Positions 21,031-29,686 of a DNA stretch of 64,000 nucleotides are shown in pieces. Source of the DNA: Parvibaculum sp. (GTDB lineage: Bacteria; Pseudomonadota; Alphaproteobacteria; Parvibaculales; Parvibaculaceae); assembly GCF_019635935.1 (NCBI RefSeq), contig NZ_JAHBYN010000001.1:3253532-3317531 (forward strand), read 5' to 3'. The position numbers and the translations under genes were made by a program. The notes below the pieces were generated by a model that worked only from the letters and a program-made list of their open reading frames with translations, did no database searches and had not been told where the DNA came from. Every line of letters begins with the position of its first letter. Within the stretch, counting starts at the first letter, position 1.

Positions 21031-21810
21031 ATGAGCAAGTTACCCAAGCCGGCTCCCTGCCCGGACAATGTCTACGTAGAGGACACGCTGTTCCGCCTGC
21101 TGTCAGGGCATTGTTCCTCAGAAAACAAAGACGCTTTCTCTCACGGGGGTGTGCTTCGTTTTGCGAGTCGCCGGGGCATTGCCAAACTTCTCGCTCACTA
21201 TGAAATCTTTCGAATGGTCGAGGATCTACCGGGGCACATTGTTGAGCTGGGCGTATTCCGGGGCGACTCTTTGATACGATTTGCTCAGTTTGCGGAGATT
21301 TTCTCAACCTATGATCGCAGCTTTGATGTAATCGGGTTCGACAATTTCAAGGGTTTCCCAAGCTTCCACGAGAAAGACGGCGTGAAGCTCGTTCGTCATG
21401 ATAAGCAAGAAGGAGGTTGGTCATCCGAGTCTTATCGCGATGAGCTTGATGTCCTCATCAATGTGTTCGATCACGACCGCTTTGCGCCTCAGAAGCCGCG
21501 CATTCGATTGATCGAAGGCGACATTGTGAAAACCGTTCCCGAGTACGCAGAGAAGAATCCCGGCATGGTGATCAAGATTCTTCATCTCGATGCCGATCTT
21601 TATGAACCCACCCGCGTTGCGCTCGAGCATTTCTGGGACCGCTTGGTCATTGGCGGAGTGCTTCTACTGGACGAATACGGCTTTGACATATTTCCCGGCG
21701 AAGCGACCGCGGTAAGCGAGTTCTTTGCAGAGCGCGGTATTGCGCCTACTGTCCGGAAGTTTCCGTTCACCGACAATCCGGGCGGATATGTTGTCAAGGA
21801 AAGCTTCTGA
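21031..21810 (+). CDS. TylF-like SAM-dependent O-methyltransferase
   Basis: 259-residue class I methyltransferase related to TylF/MycE-type macrocin or deoxysugar O-methyltransferases. SAM-binding motif HIVELGVFRGDSL near residues 68-80; acidic loop DVIGFDNFKGFP; metal-binding LHLDADLYEPT near 188 and LLDEYG. In this family a Mg2+ held by Asp residues of these loops positions the sugar hydroxyls. No signal peptide. Base composition is lower-GC than the neighbours. The next gene starts 2 bases after its stop, so the two act together, perhaps in glycan or lipid-headgroup decoration. Substrate unknown. Confidence 0.8.
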   Translation: MSKLPKPAPCPDNVYVEDTLFRLLSGHCSSENKDAFSHGGVLRFASRRGIAKLLAHYEIFRMVEDLPGHIVELGVFRGDSLIRFAQFAEIFSTYDRSFDVIGFDNFKGFPSFHEKDGVKLVRHDKQEGGWSSESYRDELDVLINVFDHDRFAPQKPRIRLIEGDIVKTVPEYAEKNPGMVIKILHLDADLYEPTRVALEHFWDRLVIGGVLLLDEYGFDIFPGEATAVSEFFAERGIAPTVRKFPFTDNPGGYVVKESF

Positions 21811-21812
21811 TC

Positions 21813-22685
21813 ATGCGGCCGACGCTCGCATCCGACGGTTGGGAGCCTGTTTCCGTTCAAGGATCTCTGGAGCGCTGTATTGAAGCACTGTTCCGGGATC
21901 TCTGTGCATACACCCTTGTCATTGCCGACGACGGCAAGGTGGCAACCCTGCCGGCGCTAGAGCGATTTCGCGAGTCGCTTGCCGAGGGCACGACCGCCGA
22001 AATCGAGCCCTTGTTTCAGGGAATACTCCTCGGTCTCGCCCGCGAGAACCGCAAACTTCTCGGCAAACTCTACGATCTGGGGACGCGCCCGATGAAGCTT
22101 TTGTCCGGCCGAGCTCTGTTTTTCACACCTGAGATCGAAAAGATCATCGGTGACTTTTTCGCCGATGGTGCGCATAGACCGTTACTTGTGTCACCTTACA
22201 ATGGCGAAACGTTACATGTATTTCCGCCTGGCGAGGAGAACTTTCGGTTCAATCTGCCGGTTCATCAGGACTATCCCTATCTTCTGCAAAGTTCCCGACA
22301 GCTGACCTTTTGGCTGAATCTGACGAATAACTTCGGAGCCAAGGCGGGGGGCGTCCGCGTGTTTCCTGGGACACATCGGCACGGTGTCGCCAGAACTTTT
22401 GCGGGCGAGCATGGCCACTATGAAGTGGCGACTGATAGCTATCCCGAATTTAACCCGTCGGTCTTTCAGGATAGCGATGGAAACCTTTTCGATATGTACG
22501 CCGTGGATAGCCTGACGTGGCATACCTCTCTCAGAAATGAAACAGAAGATCAGGTGCGTATAACCTACATATTTCGGGTATCCGATATCGCCGATGGTCG
22601 CGTCCCGTTTGGAATGGATCGCGCGACGGGCGAAGCCAGGTTCGAGGACTTGCATGCAGCGCTCTATGTAGCTGCACCCGGATGA
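21813..22685 (+). CDS. Phytanoyl-CoA dioxygenase-type Fe(II)/2-oxoglutarate oxygenase
   Basis: 290-residue jelly-roll oxygenase. Iron ligands are recognisable: H151-Q-D153 in VHQDYPYL and the distal His near 237 in LTWHTS, with an Arg near 249 (QVRITYIF) placed to bind 2-oxoglutarate. The HQDYPYLLQS pattern is typical of the PhyH family used in hydroxylation of small metabolites. About 120 N-terminal residues before the core are without recognisable motif. Coupled to the TylF-like methyltransferase with a 2-base gap. Together they could oxidise and methylate one sugar or fatty-acyl substrate; that is inference. Confidence 0.8.
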   Translation: MRPTLASDGWEPVSVQGSLERCIEALFRDLCAYTLVIADDGKVATLPALERFRESLAEGTTAEIEPLFQGILLGLARENRKLLGKLYDLGTRPMKLLSGRALFFTPEIEKIIGDFFADGAHRPLLVSPYNGETLHVFPPGEENFRFNLPVHQDYPYLLQSSRQLTFWLNLTNNFGAKAGGVRVFPGTHRHGVARTFAGEHGHYEVATDSYPEFNPSVFQDSDGNLFDMYAVDSLTWHTSLRNETEDQVRITYIFRVSDIADGRVPFGMDRATGEARFEDLHAALYVAAPG

Positions 22686-22719
22686 TTTCGGCCTGAACCG
22701 TCGCGCTTTATATGCCGGA

Positions 22720-23073
22720 TTGATCGCCACCACATTGATGGATTGCATCGCCGCGATCCTCGCCGGCGGTGGCGCGCGTTCGGCCGCCGTCCTCGGCAAC
22801 CCCTGGACGACGGAAGGGCTCGCTGCGGAAATTGGCATGTCGCGCTCGGCCTTCGCATCGCGCTTCACCGAACCCGTCGGCGAGCCGCCCATGCGCTACC
22901 TCGCCAAATGGCGCCTGACCTTCGCCGCCCGCCGCCTCCTCGACACCGGCGAACCAGTTTCCCGCATCGCCTTCGAAGCTGGCTACGAATCCGAAGCCGC
23001 CTTCAACCGCGCCTTCAAACGAAACTTCGGCGCGCCGCCCGCGACATGGCGCAGCGAACATGCGGCGGGTTGA
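22720..23073 (+). pseudogene. Truncated AraC-family regulator (DNA-binding domain only)
   Basis: Only the C-terminal double helix-turn-helix of an AraC/XylS regulator remains: WTTEGLAAEIGMSRSAFASRFTE for the first HTH and VSRIAFEAGYESEAAFNRAFKR for the second, with the EPPMRYLAKWRL linker helix. Full members of this branch carry a roughly 200-residue AraC-type cupin domain before the HTH; here only about 35 poorly matching residues precede it, directly after the lower-GC gene pair. Start codons are weak (TTG 22720 or ATG 22738). I read it as a regulator cut by insertion of the upstream pair, though a functional stand-alone HTH is possible. Confidence 0.55.
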
Positions 23074-23109
23074 GGGGCTCCCGCCCGCCTTGGGCTGTGG
23101 CTCCCTTGC

Positions 23110-23115
23110 TATAAT
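23110..23115 (+). promoter_or_regulatory. Candidate -10 box for the autotransporter gene
   Basis: A perfect TATAAT stands 132 bases before the autotransporter ATG in an otherwise GC-rich gap, followed by an AT-rich AAAATTAATATTT stretch. No good -35 is present at 16-18 bases; TTGGGC lies 14 bases upstream. Suggestive only. Confidence 0.35.
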
Positions 23116-23247
23116 GGCGAAAATTAATATTTCCAGGCCCGCTTCTTCTTTTGACCCGTTCCGGGCGTTGGGGTAGCTGATTCATGGTTGGCAAGTTCCG
23201 GGTGCGGTGGGTGCCGCCCAATTGCCGGCCAGGGTGGGGATGTACCG

Positions 23248-26200
23248 ATGAAAGCGATCAATTCGCGGTTGCGCGCCCGTGCGCTCGGCACGACCGCGCT
23301 CGTCGCGCTGGGCGGCCTGATGCTGGGTGCGAACCCCGCCGATGCGGCCTGCACCTCGTCCGCGCCGCTCGCCGGCGAGACCGTCACCTGTTCGGGCGCC
23401 GTCGTCGATCCCGTCATCACCGGCGCAGCCGGCGTGACCGTCAACCTCGACCCCACCGCCGATTTCAACATCAACGATATTCAAGCGATCCGGTTGGGCA
23501 ACGACGGCACGGTCACGCTCAATGGCAACGGAGGATCAAGCGCGCGGATTTATGCGATCGAGAACGACGTCGTGGGCATTGCGGGCGAAGACGATCTCAC
23601 CGTCACCCTGAATGCCGACTCGCAGATATCCATCTACGGCAACGACGGAGCGCTCGGTATTGATGGCGGGTCCGGCAGCAGCGTCGTCCTCAACGGCACA
23701 TCCGGTCTTAACGTCGTCGGCATGTCGGACTACGGCGTGGGCATCGCGCTCGACGGGCCGGGCTCCACCGTCACGCTCAACGGACAATCCTTTGTCCGCA
23801 CCTATTCGCACGACATATCGATCGGCATCACGGTCAATGGCGACGGCAACGCCGTCACACTCAACGATTCCGCCTACGCCAGGGGCACGTCGTTCTACAG
23901 CCTCACCGATGGCGTGGCATTCGGCGTCGTGACCTCTGGCGACGGCAACACGATTACATTGAACGACGCCGCCGCGATCGGTGGCCGCGTCATCGGCGAC
24001 GATGCCGACTATGCCGCCGGCATTTTCAGCATCGGAGCCGACACCGTCATAACCCTCAACGGCACCTCGGAAGTGAGGACCGACATCGACAACTCCTTCG
24101 TCTACGCGACGGGGGGCATGCTGGTCGGCGGCACGGGCGAGCGCACGATCACGCTGAACGGCGCCTCCCGCGTGGCGGTCGATTTCTACGATTCGACGGG
24201 TTATCTCGCCCTCGGCATCGGCTTCGGCAATGTCGCATATCCGGGTGGCGGCGGCACCTTGACGCTCAACGGCGCGTCGCGTGTCGACGTCGATATCGAA
24301 GCCTCCAATCTTTATATCGCGGGCGGCGTCGTCGCCAATTCGAACGACGCCAACATCGTGCTCAACGGCACATCGGCGATCGGCGTCTATCTGGACGATT
24401 CCAGCGTCTTTGCCGCAACGGGCCTCTGGGCGTTCGGCGACGACAATATGCTGACGCTGAACGGCGCGTCGGGCGTATCCGTTGCCCTCTACGATTCCGC
24501 CAGCTTCATTGCCGCGGCCGCGGGTCTGGGAGACCTGCTCGGCGTCGGCCCCGGCTTCGGGGGCACGGGCGGCATGCTGACGCTCAACGGCACCGCACAG
24601 ATCGGTCTCGAAATCGACGCATCGGACGCGACTGCCGCTTTTGCAGCCCTCGCGCTCACCGACGATGCCACGATAGCGCTTAACGGCGCCTCGGCCGCCA
24701 CGACCTACATTACCGACAGCACGGTCGAATACGCCGGCGGCATATACGCGCTCGGCGACGGCAACACGATCGTGCTCAACGATTTCGCCTCGGTTGATGT
24801 CACGGTCATGCCGTCGGCGGATGTGACGGACTTTCTGAGCGGCATCGGCGTCCGGGGCGACGACAACGACATCGTGATGAACGGCGCCTCCTCGGTCACG
24901 CTCAATGGTGTCAGCAACGCCTATGCCGCCGCCGGCGTTTTGCTGTTTGGCACCGGCAACACACTGACCCTCAACGGCAACGCGACAGTCGACGTCACCC
25001 CGTCGGTCTATGCTCATGGCGTCTACATCTATGGCGGCGACGGCAACACGGTCGTCCTGAACGGCAGCGCCAGCGTCCTCGGTGGCAGCGGCTCGGGCAT
25101 CCACGCTTACGACTCGACGGACGTCACGATCGCGCTCGGGCGCGACGCCTCCGTTTCGGGCACGGTCGGCATCCACCTCGACGATACCGACGATTCGAAC
25201 ATTCGTGTCGCCGGCGCCGTTGCAGGCACCTTTGCCGGCATCGTGATCAACGGCGACAACAACACGCTGACGCTCGACACCGGCGCGTCGGTCACGGGTG
25301 GAATTTACACGACGGGCGACAATGCGCTGGTGCTGCAGGGTGCGGGCGAACTCGATACGCTCGTCGCCGGATTCAGCGACCTCGCGGTCAACGCCACCGG
25401 CACCTGGAACCTGTCGAATGTCCTGGTTCTCGACGACACGTTCGGTCCGGGCACGGCGACGCTCAACAGCGGCACGACCCTCGTCAACCTCGCATTGATG
25501 GCGCCCGGCGGCGTCACGGTGGGGGCGGGCGCCACGCTCGGGGGCAATGGCCTGGTCATCGGCGATGTCGTCAACTTCGGCACACTTTCCCCCGGCAACT
25601 CGCCCGGCGTCCTCTTTGTCTTCGGCGATTTCGATTTCGCCGCGGGTTCGGCCTTTCTGGTGGAGGCGGACGCCACCGGCGCCGACCTGCTGATCGCCAC
25701 CAACGATGTGAACATCGACCCGGCCTCGACCCTGCATATCAGCCATCTCGCCGGCATCGACGGTTTCGACGCGACGATCCTGATCGCCGGCAATGCGATC
25801 AATGGCGCCTTCGGTTCGGTCACCGGCGGAGCCGGCGCGCTGACTTACACGCCGACGGCCGTTTCGCTGCTTGCCATGCGGCCGACCTCCATCAACGGCG
25901 CGCTTGTCGCCGGCGCGCAGGCCGGCTTTGCCTTCCTCGACGCGCTGAACGGTCAGGCGCGACACGGCATCGGCGGTGCCGGCCGCATCTGGACGACCGG
26001 CATCGGCGAAGACGGCCACCGCAAATCCGATGGCATCGGCGGCGCCTTCGACAGCAAGACATATGGCGGCGTGTTCGGTGGCGACATATACAGCACCGGC
26101 GCGGCCTCGTTCGGCATCGCGGCCGGCTATCTCGACACGGTGGCAAAAACCGCCGGCGGCGGTTCGTCCGTCGGCATCGAGGCCTGGCACCTCGGCGCCT

Positions 26201-26814
26201 ATGGTTCGTGGAGCGTCGGAAATGGTTTCGTCACCGGCGCGATCGGCGGCGCATTCCAGACTCAGGACGCATACCGCGCCGTTCTCGCCGGCGGCGGCCT
26301 GGCGACGGCAACCGCGAGCCCGGATGCCTGGTCGGCGGGTGGCGGCATTGTCGCCGGTCATGCCTTCCCGCTTGAGGGCAACTGGACGCTGACGCCGACG
26401 GCGCATGTCGCATATCAGAGACTGGAGCGCGACGGCTACAGCGAAACCGGCGGCGGCACGGCGGCCATCCGTGTCGGCGGCCAGACCGCCGAGACGTTGA
26501 AGGCGGGCATTGGCGCCGAACTCGGCGTCGAAATCGGCGACCCCAATGCCAGATGGTCGGTCCGTCCCGTGCTTCGCGCCGGCATCGGCCGCGAAATGCA
26601 GTTGGGCGACACGACGGTCGGCGGCGCCTTCCTCTCCACCGGCGCGCCCTTCACCGCGACGCTCGACAGCCGCGACCAGACCGTGCTGACGGGCGGCGCG
26701 GCGCTCGATGTCGGCATCGGCAACGGCATATCGGGCTTCTTGTCCTGGGATGGCCGCGCCGGCGATGCCGGCAGGGGCGGCGCTTTCACCATCGGCGCCC
26801 GCCTGACGTGGTAG
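23248..26814 (+). CDS. Autotransporter (type Va) with beta-helix passenger
   Basis: About 1188 residues. Signal peptide with hydrophobic core ALGTTALVALGGLML and cleavage near ADA-A (about residue 32). The passenger (about 35-840) repeats a T/V-x-LN-G/D motif at least 17 times, roughly every 25-45 residues, as expected for rungs of a parallel beta-helix. It ends in an autotransporter-associated segment (LSPGNSPGVLFVFGDFDF). The last 270 or so residues form the translocator barrel, finishing FTIGARLTW. ATG 23248 has GGGGA before it; 20 upstream in-frame residues do not look like a signal. Two Cys occur only at the very start of the mature part. Ligand unknown. Confidence 0.92.
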   Translation: MKAINSRLRARALGTTALVALGGLMLGANPADAACTSSAPLAGETVTCSGAVVDPVITGAAGVTVNLDPTADFNINDIQAIRLGNDGTVTLNGNGGSSARIYAIENDVVGIAGEDDLTVTLNADSQISIYGNDGALGIDGGSGSSVVLNGTSGLNVVGMSDYGVGIALDGPGSTVTLNGQSFVRTYSHDISIGITVNGDGNAVTLNDSAYARGTSFYSLTDGVAFGVVTSGDGNTITLNDAAAIGGRVIGDDADYAAGIFSIGADTVITLNGTSEVRTDIDNSFVYATGGMLVGGTGERTITLNGASRVAVDFYDSTGYLALGIGFGNVAYPGGGGTLTLNGASRVDVDIEASNLYIAGGVVANSNDANIVLNGTSAIGVYLDDSSVFAATGLWAFGDDNMLTLNGASGVSVALYDSASFIAAAAGLGDLLGVGPGFGGTGGMLTLNGTAQIGLEIDASDATAAFAALALTDDATIALNGASAATTYITDSTVEYAGGIYALGDGNTIVLNDFASVDVTVMPSADVTDFLSGIGVRGDDNDIVMNGASSVTLNGVSNAYAAAGVLLFGTGNTLTLNGNATVDVTPSVYAHGVYIYGGDGNTVVLNGSASVLGGSGSGIHAYDSTDVTIALGRDASVSGTVGIHLDDTDDSNIRVAGAVAGTFAGIVINGDNNTLTLDTGASVTGGIYTTGDNALVLQGAGELDTLVAGFSDLAVNATGTWNLSNVLVLDDTFGPGTATLNSGTTLVNLALMAPGGVTVGAGATLGGNGLVIGDVVNFGTLSPGNSPGVLFVFGDFDFAAGSAFLVEADATGADLLIATNDVNIDPASTLHISHLAGIDGFDATILIAGNAINGAFGSVTGGAGALTYTPTAVSLLAMRPTSINGALVAGAQAGFAFLDALNGQARHGIGGAGRIWTTGIGEDGHRKSDGIGGAFDSKTYGGVFGGDIYSTGAASFGIAAGYLDTVAKTAGGGSSVGIEAWHLGAYGSWSVGNGFVTGAIGGAFQTQDAYRAVLAGGGLATATASPDAWSAGGGIVAGHAFPLEGNWTLTPTAHVAYQRLERDGYSETGGGTAAIRVGGQTAETLKAGIGAELGVEIGDPNARWSVRPVLRAGIGREMQLGDTTVGGAFLSTGAPFTATLDSRDQTVLTGGAALDVGIGNGISGFLSWDGRAGDAGRGGAFTIGARLTW

Positions 26815-26864
26815 GCTGACTTCGAACGCTTTGGAGCGCAACGCAGCGCGCGCGGAGCAGCGCC

Positions 26865-27986
26865 ATGTCGGAAAACTCCATGTCGAATGCACCAACACCG
26901 AACAAACCCATGATCGTCGGCGACGATGTCGGCAAGGAGCCGGTGGCGCCCTTCCACCTGACTTTCTCCAGCCACTTCCGCCCCTGGCTGGCGAAGCTCG
27001 ACACCGGCATCGCCTTCTCCACCTACACCGCCGGCAAGCTGATCCTGCTCGGTGTCGGCGGCAAGGGCGGCTATGCCGTGTCGGAGCGCACCTTCGACAT
27101 GGCGATGGCGATGGCCACCACCGACGACGGGTTGATGCTCGCGATGCGTCATCAGGTCTGGCGCTTCGCCAACAGCTTGCTCCCCGGCCAGCTCTACGAA
27201 GGCTGGGACCGCATCTTTCTGCCGCGCCAGTGCCATGTCACCGGCGGCGTCGACATCCACGATCTCGCCATCGACAGGAAGGGCCGCCTGCTCGCGGTCG
27301 TCACCGGCTACAATTGCGTTGCGAGCCTCGACATGCGGGGCTCCTTCAACCCGCTCTGGCGTCCGCCCTTCATCGACGGCATCGTCGCCGAGGATCGCTG
27401 CCACCTGAACGGCTTCTGCCTCGATGCCGGCGTGCCCGCCTACGCAACGATCATCGCGCCGACGAACACGCTCGGCGGCTGGCGCCCGCACCGCGCCGAT
27501 GGCGGTGAGGTCATCGACATGCGCACCGGCAAGACGGTCGCCAAAGGCCTCGCCATGCCGCATTCGCCGCGTCTCTATCGCGGCAAACTCTGGCTGCTCG
27601 AAGCGGGCACCGGCTGGTTCGGCTGGATCGACACCGCCACCGGCGTCTTCAACCGCGTCGCGTGGTGTCCGGGATTCGTCCGTGGCCTGCGCTTCATCGG
27701 CGACTACGCGATTGTCGGTCTCTCGAAACCGCGCAACAAGGTCTTCGAGGGCCTGCCGCTCGACGACGAACTGAAGACGCGGGGCGCGGAGCCCGTCTGC
27801 GGCATCCACGCCATCAACCTCGCCACCGGCGAAATCGAACACACCGTCACCATTACCGGCTCCGTCGAGGAACTCTACGACGTCGCCTTCCTCCCCGGCG
27901 CCAAAGCCCCGCTGCTGGTCGGCCTGCAAGGCGAGGAAGCCCGAAAATTCGTCTTCCTCGGCCCCGACAGTTCGGGGAAGCCGTAA
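26865..27986 (+). CDS. TIGR03032-family protein
   Basis: 373-residue protein matching the uncharacterised TIGR03032 family as I remember it: FSSHFRPWLAKLDTGIAFSTYTAGKLILLG near the N-terminus, the DIHDLAIDRKGRLLAVVTGYNCVASLD block, the EDRCHLNGFCLD segment, and a C-terminal VEELYDVAFLPG. The repeated short beta-strand pattern suggests a beta-propeller. No signal peptide. It starts 50 bases after the autotransporter on the same strand and may be cotranscribed. Function is not known to me. Confidence 0.75.
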   Translation: MSENSMSNAPTPNKPMIVGDDVGKEPVAPFHLTFSSHFRPWLAKLDTGIAFSTYTAGKLILLGVGGKGGYAVSERTFDMAMAMATTDDGLMLAMRHQVWRFANSLLPGQLYEGWDRIFLPRQCHVTGGVDIHDLAIDRKGRLLAVVTGYNCVASLDMRGSFNPLWRPPFIDGIVAEDRCHLNGFCLDAGVPAYATIIAPTNTLGGWRPHRADGGEVIDMRTGKTVAKGLAMPHSPRLYRGKLWLLEAGTGWFGWIDTATGVFNRVAWCPGFVRGLRFIGDYAIVGLSKPRNKVFEGLPLDDELKTRGAEPVCGIHAINLATGEIEHTVTITGSVEELYDVAFLPGAKAPLLVGLQGEEARKFVFLGPDSSGKP

Positions 27987-28106
27987 GCGCCGGCTCTCAC
28001 GCCCCCTTCGCGTCCGTATCTTCAGGCGACGGCCGATCCGCGGGTTGAACCCGCCGCCCCGCCGTTCTAGCCTCGCCGGTACAGAACCCGACCGGGCAGG
28101 ACAATC

Positions 28107-28706
28107 ATGGCAAGGCCGCGCAGTTTCGATGCCGACGAGGTGCTGGCAAAGGCCATGCAGGTCTTCTGGGCAAACGGCTACACCGCCACGTCGCTCGACG
28201 ATGTCACGGCCGCGACCGGCGTCAACAAGCCGAGCCTCTATGCGGCCTTCGGCGACAAGCAGGCCTTGTTCCGGCATGTGCTCGACCGCTATCACGCGAT
28301 GCTGCTCGCCCACATGAAGACTTCGCTGGAAAAGCCGCCATCGCCCCGCGCGGCGATCCGCGACTGGTTCCTTGGTTTTCTGCCGTCCTGCTCCGGCCCG
28401 CGCGCCACCGGCTGCCTGTCGGTCAATGCCACGCTCGAAGCCGCAAGCCTCGATGCCGCCGTCCTCGCCGCGATTCACGCCTTCGACGCGCGCGAGGAAA
28501 AACTGCTTGAAGCCGCGATCCGGCGTGGCGTCAAGGCGGGCGAGTTCGCGCCCCGCCTCGATCCGAAATCCGCCGCGCATCATCTGATGGCGGCGCAGAA
28601 GGGCTTTCTGGTCCTGTCGCGCGCCCGCCCGGCGCCGGCCGCCACGCGCCGCGCGATGGAGCAGGCGCTTTCGGCGCTCGATCGCGCTGCACCGCCCACC
28701 CGCTGA
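28107..28706 (+). CDS. TetR/AcrR-family transcriptional regulator
   Basis: 199 residues. N-terminal TetR HTH: ARPRSFDADEVLAKAMQVFWANGYTATSLDDVTAATGVNKPSLYAAFGDKQALF, a nearly canonical motif with the K-x-S-L-Y-x-x-F recognition region. The C-terminal half resembles the TetR_C group that often controls reductases, with CLSVN near residue 112. It lies 96 bases upstream of a flavodoxin-fold reductase on the same strand and may repress it, with a candidate operator at 28756-28767. Ligand unknown. Confidence 0.9.
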   Translation: MARPRSFDADEVLAKAMQVFWANGYTATSLDDVTAATGVNKPSLYAAFGDKQALFRHVLDRYHAMLLAHMKTSLEKPPSPRAAIRDWFLGFLPSCSGPRATGCLSVNATLEAASLDAAVLAAIHAFDAREEKLLEAAIRRGVKAGEFAPRLDPKSAAHHLMAAQKGFLVLSRARPAPAATRRAMEQALSALDRAAPPTR

Positions 28707-28732
28707 ATTCGACGCGCGCGAAATTTCGCTCT

Positions 28733-28768
28733 TGACGCGGCCCGCCTCGTTTCATACTTGTGAGTACA
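28733..28768 (+). promoter_or_regulatory. Candidate promoter and operator of the flavodoxin-fold reductase
   Basis: TTGACG (28733-28738), 17-base spacer, then TACTTG (28756-28761) as a weak -10. The -10 lies inside the palindrome TACT-TGTG-AGTA (28756-28767), so a bound repressor would block RNA polymerase. The ten bases TTGTGAGTAC (28759-28768) are identical to part of the palindrome at 15561-15576. The regulator could be the adjacent TetR protein or an HxlR-type sensor elsewhere. Confidence 0.45.
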
Positions 28769-28802
28769 GAACAGGTAAAACGGCAAATCGGGAGCCCCGG
28801 CC

Positions 28803-29486
28803 ATGACCAGCATTGCGATCGTCTATCACTCGGGCGGAAACAGAACCGGCCGCCAGGCCGAAGCGATTGCGCGCGGCTGCCGCGCCGTGCCGGGCGTCGA
28901 GGTGAAAGTTTATTCGCTCTCGGCCGATCAGGTCGGCCCCGACATGCGCTGGCGCGACAAGGCGATGATCGAGGAGTTGAAGGACGTGGACGGCATCCTG
29001 TTCGGCAGCGTCACCTATTTCGGCACCGTCTCGGCGGTCTTCAAGGCCTTCCTCGAAGGCACCTTCGGCCTCTGGTACGATCAGTCCTTCAAGGACAAAT
29101 GGGCGGGCGGCTTCACCAATTCGGGCTCCTTCAACGGCGACAAGCAGGTCACGCTGATGATGCTGCTCACCTATGCCGCGCAGATGGGCATGTTCTGGGT
29201 GCCGATGGGCGATCATCCGGGTGCGAACCATGCCGAAGCATCCGCCGACGACATCAACCGCCTCGGCGCATTCCTCGGCCCGATGGCGATGAGCGAACCC
29301 GACAGCGACCCCGAACTGTTCCCGACACCCGGCGACATCCTCACCGCCGAACGCTACGGCGAACGGTTCGCCTCCGTCGTCCGCCACTGGCGCCGCGAAG
29401 GCAACTACGTCACCCCCCGCGCGGTCGACGCCGCCGCCACCGCGGCCCTGAAAAAAGTCGGCCTCACAGTGGCCGACGTCTATTGA
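28803..29486 (+). CDS. Flavodoxin-fold NAD(P)H-dependent oxidoreductase (WrbA-like)
   Basis: 227 residues. Flavodoxin-type FMN phosphate loop near the start (YHSGGNRTGRQAEAIARG), the G-S-V-T-Y-F-G segment near residue 74 that contacts the flavin ring, and WAGGFTNSGSFNGDKQ as in WrbA/NAD(P)H:quinone oxidoreductases. It is about 25 residues longer than WrbA and diverges in the middle, so it is a relative rather than an ortholog. Likely two-electron quinone reduction in the cytosol. Sits behind a TetR gene and an operator-like palindrome and is followed by a hairpin at 29558. Confidence 0.82.
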   Translation: MTSIAIVYHSGGNRTGRQAEAIARGCRAVPGVEVKVYSLSADQVGPDMRWRDKAMIEELKDVDGILFGSVTYFGTVSAVFKAFLEGTFGLWYDQSFKDKWAGGFTNSGSFNGDKQVTLMMLLTYAAQMGMFWVPMGDHPGANHAEASADDINRLGAFLGPMAMSEPDSDPELFPTPGDILTAERYGERFASVVRHWRREGNYVTPRAVDAAATAALKKVGLTVADVY

Positions 29487-29557
29487 GCGAGAGGGGTGGG
29501 GCAGGCTCCGAGCCGCGCTCCTCCGTCCCCGCCTCAATCCTTCAAGCCGAGACCGTC

Positions 29558-29580
29558 ATGGCCCGCTTTATGCGGGCCAT
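29558..29580 (+). terminator. Hairpin terminator downstream of the reductase
   Basis: Perfect 9-bp stem ATGGCCCGC (29558-29566), loop TTTAT, GCGGGCCAT (29572-29580), followed by CCACGTC and then TTTTCTTTCC. The T-rich run begins about 7 bases after the stem, so termination is likely but not textbook. It marks the left edge of the low-GC AIPR island. Confidence 0.6.
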
Positions 29581-29686
29581 CCACGTCTTTTCTTTCCTTC
29601 GTGTGTCTGTAAAGTGAAGAAATCAGAGTACTGATTGTAACTCATTTACCGGCGGCGAGGCGTCATGCTGCAAACAGTTGCGGCGA

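Noticed and set aside
23536..26898. 1120-residue open frame antisense to the autotransporter
   Set aside because: Its composition is Arg/Gly/Asp/Val-rich without any motif or signal peptide, and it mirrors the codon bias of the real gene opposite.
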